Positions 62,471 to 64,000 of a stretch of DNA of 64,000 bases are shown piece by piece. Origin of the DNA: Verrucomicrobiota bacterium (GTDB taxonomy: Bacteria > Verrucomicrobiota > Verrucomicrobiia > Opitutales > Opitutaceae). The position numbers and the translations under genes are program-made. The stretch is from contig JAEZGX010000009.1 of the NCBI GenBank assembly GCA_023416735.1, positions 124,001 through 188,000 of the forward strand, written 5' to 3'. Under the pieces are notes generated by a model. That model saw nothing but the letters and a program-made list of their open reading frames with translations. It ran no database searches and had not been told where the DNA came from. Positions within the stretch are counted from its first letter, which is position 1, and each line of letters begins with the position of its first letter.

Positions 62471-62515
62471 TCCTCCCCCGATGGGCATTCATCCTCACCC
62501 GCGCAGACTGCCCCC

Positions 62516-63247
62516 ATGCTCCGCGGTTTCCTCTCTTCCCTCGTGTTTGGCACTTTCGCGTTCGCCGCCGATCCATCCTCCACCACGCTTCCGATCGTTG
62601 CGCCCAACCTCGTTTTCGCCGAACACGACGGCCTCGTCGTCGGCGAAGCCGAACATTTTACCCAGCAAACCCACCACGCCATTCGCGCTTGGCATCGCAT
62701 CAGCACCGACTTCGCACCGAACATCGAACCCGACGGCGACCCGTCCCACGCCGACACCACCAGCAATCACGCTTATGTCGAATGTCTGCCCGACACCCGC
62801 CGCAGTCATGACGATCCGCTCGTCCCGACCGAAAACTTCTCCAACGACCCTGGCGCCATGGCTGTGCTTTCTTACCGGATACACTTCCGAAATCCCGGCC
62901 GCTACTACGTCTGGCTCCGCACTTTCTCGACCAACACGGAGGACAACGGTGTCCACGTCGGCCTCAACGGCGACTGGCCCGAAAGCGGACGCCGCTGGCA
63001 AACCACGAACAAGCACGCGTGGGCTTGGGACTGTCGCCAGCGCACGCCCGAGGTCCACGTCGGCATTCCCATGCAGCTCTATCTCGATGTCCCGACTGCC
63101 GGCGAACACACGTTCCAAATCTCCATGCGCGAAGATGGCATCGAGATCGACCGCTGGCTCCTCGCCCGCGACATCGACTACCGGCCCGACTCCGTGGGCC
63201 CTCGCTCCCATTTTGTCGAAGACGTGAGCGTTTCACCTGGGCAATAA
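62516..63247 (+). CDS. Small secreted carbohydrate-binding-like protein
   Basis: 243 residues: short signal peptide (MLRGFLSSLVFGTFAFA), then one beta-sandwich domain beginning GLVVGEAEHFTQQTHHAIRA and ending DGIEIDRWLLARDIDYRP. This pattern resembles the C-terminal domain of GH115 enzymes and CBM35/CBM6-like modules, which bind sugars. No catalytic domain is attached. Its stop is 17 bases before the next gene, with which it forms an operon running out of the window. Confidence 0.75.
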   Translation: MLRGFLSSLVFGTFAFAADPSSTTLPIVAPNLVFAEHDGLVVGEAEHFTQQTHHAIRAWHRISTDFAPNIEPDGDPSHADTTSNHAYVECLPDTRRSHDDPLVPTENFSNDPGAMAVLSYRIHFRNPGRYYVWLRTFSTNTEDNGVHVGLNGDWPESGRRWQTTNKHAWAWDCRQRTPEVHVGIPMQLYLDVPTAGEHTFQISMREDGIEIDRWLLARDIDYRPDSVGPRSHFVEDVSVSPGQ

Positions 63248-63264
63248 AAAACCTCACGTCCCGC

Positions 63265-64000
63265 ATGCCCCCAAGCCCCCTCACCATCGCAGTCGAATCC
63301 GCCGCCCACACGCTCACGTGGGATCTCACCACCGACCGCGCAACCCTGACTCCCCGCACCACGTCCGAGCCGATTTGGACCGGCTCCCTCCTCCCGCTGC
63401 TCTGGCTCTCGCTCCCCGACGATCCTTCGTCGGTCGTGAAAGCGCGGGTCGTTCCAGAAAAGACTCACGTCGACGCCTCTCACGCTCGACTTGGACTGCT
63501 CCTGCCGGGCATTGCCACCGGAAATCTCCACGTCGCATTTTCCCGCAACACCCTTCGTTTCGAGCACCTCGAGCTAACGTGGACCACGCAACATCCGCCG
63601 GCCATTCGCGCGCTCTACTTCGGTTGCGACATCCTCACGCCCGACGAACGCGCCGCCGTCCCGACGCTCGAACGTCCTTTCTGGCCCGACTGGCGCTCCG
63701 AAGGTTTTTGCGTCGCCAGCGCCAATACCAATCCCGTGCAGAGTTTTTTCCGCAGCTGGGATTTTGGCCACGCCGACATCGCTCTCGGCAGCTTCGGCCC
63801 CGCCATGGGCACGCCCTACTCGGCCGCGTATCCACGACCTACTTACGCCGCTTGCGCCGGCGGACGCCACGGCTGGATCTGCTTCGGCGCCGGCGACATC
63901 CCTGATGCCGCGCTCACGTTTCAAGTCCGTGCCCGCAGCGGCGCTCTCGAATGGCGCTACCGCGAAGATTTATGGCCGTCACCCGGCACTCCCACTCGGG
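63265..64000 (+). CDS. Unrecognised protein, N-terminal part (cut by window edge)
   Basis: The ATG at 63265 (MPPSPLTIAVESAAHTLTWD) opens a frame that runs past the window edge, at least 245 residues. There is no signal peptide. The visible part is beta-rich with many Trp and Phe (FWPDWRSEGFCVASANTNPV, FFRSWDFGHADIALGSFGPA), as in N-terminal beta-supersandwich domains of some glycosidases such as GH36-like enzymes. The catalytic region would lie beyond the edge, so no function is assigned. Confidence 0.75.
   Translation, partial: MPPSPLTIAVESAAHTLTWDLTTDRATLTPRTTSEPIWTGSLLPLLWLSLPDDPSSVVKARVVPEKTHVDASHARLGLLLPGIATGNLHVAFSRNTLRFEHLELTWTTQHPPAIRALYFGCDILTPDERAAVPTLERPFWPDWRSEGFCVASANTNPVQSFFRSWDFGHADIALGSFGPAMGTPYSAAYPRPTYAACAGGRHGWICFGAGDIPDAALTFQVRARSGALEWRYREDLWPSPGTPTR

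Noticed and set aside
1..64000. Mobile elements, CRISPR arrays, tRNA or rRNA genes
   Set aside because: No transposase, integrase, regular direct-repeat array with unique spacers, or tRNA-like cloverleaf with CCA end was seen in intergenic DNA, which is short throughout.

Overview
The window is GC-rich, almost fully coding bacterial DNA with no rRNA, tRNA, CRISPR array, insertion sequence or phage gene that I can see. The style fits Verrucomicrobiota, most likely family Opitutaceae: very large TonB-dependent receptors whose mature N-termini carry a 'VLSPFEV' motif, no SusD-like partner, dense glycoside hydrolases of types common in that phylum (DUF4038/GH140-like, DUF2961/GH172, DUF4380, GH78, GH106-like, GH105), a sulfatase, and almost no Shine-Dalgarno sequences. 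The family assignment is inference from gene content, not a search result.

Functionally this is one long carbohydrate-utilisation region made of several operons. Left edge (minus strand): an SSS sodium symporter coupled to a secreted protein cut by the window edge, then a TonB receptor and a GH5-like secreted enzyme, separated by about 700 bases that hold a probable gene remnant and operator-like repeats. A divergent IclR regulator with an AT-hook-like tail (8902-9738) precedes a tight seven-gene plus-strand operon (9808-24503): a large unrecognised protein with a TTG start, an AraA-like isomerase, two GPH-type MFS sugar transporters, an FAD oxidoreductase, a GH106-like enzyme and a secreted LamG protein.

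The next block is minus strand (24572-35344): TonB receptor, terminator, GH78 alpha-L-rhamnosidase, GH140-like lipoprotein, FG-GAP lipoprotein and TPR protein. Upstream lies a second operon (35572-41990) headed by a GntR/LacI-type regulator whose start codon abuts a 33-bp palindrome, followed by DUF4380, a second GH140-like protein with an Asp-to-Asn change at a probable catalytic position, and a CBM9-like protein. A third minus-strand operon (42101-48817) reads as a complete intracellular sugar route: DeoR regulator, class I aldolase, Gfo/Idh dehydrogenase, D-lyxose/D-mannose-type isomerase, PfkB kinase and a GH2 beta-mannosidase-like enzyme.

From 48977 to the right edge there is an AraC regulator divergent from GH105, RraA-like and sulfatase genes; then MFS transporter, GH172 and a second GH2 beta-mannosidase-like gene on the minus strand; a D-2-hydroxyacid dehydrogenase flanked by 10-bp-period repeats; a double-domain nucleoside hydrolase; a small secreted carbohydrate-binding-like protein; and a partial unrecognised gene. 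Three related CpG-centred palindromes sit upstream of the genes in this last part and suggest a shared repressor not encoded here.

Together the enzyme set (GH78, GH106-like, GH105, GH140-like) points to rhamnose-rich pectic polymers such as rhamnogalacturonan, with mannose- or lyxose-type sugars processed inside the cell. The substrate assignment is inference.
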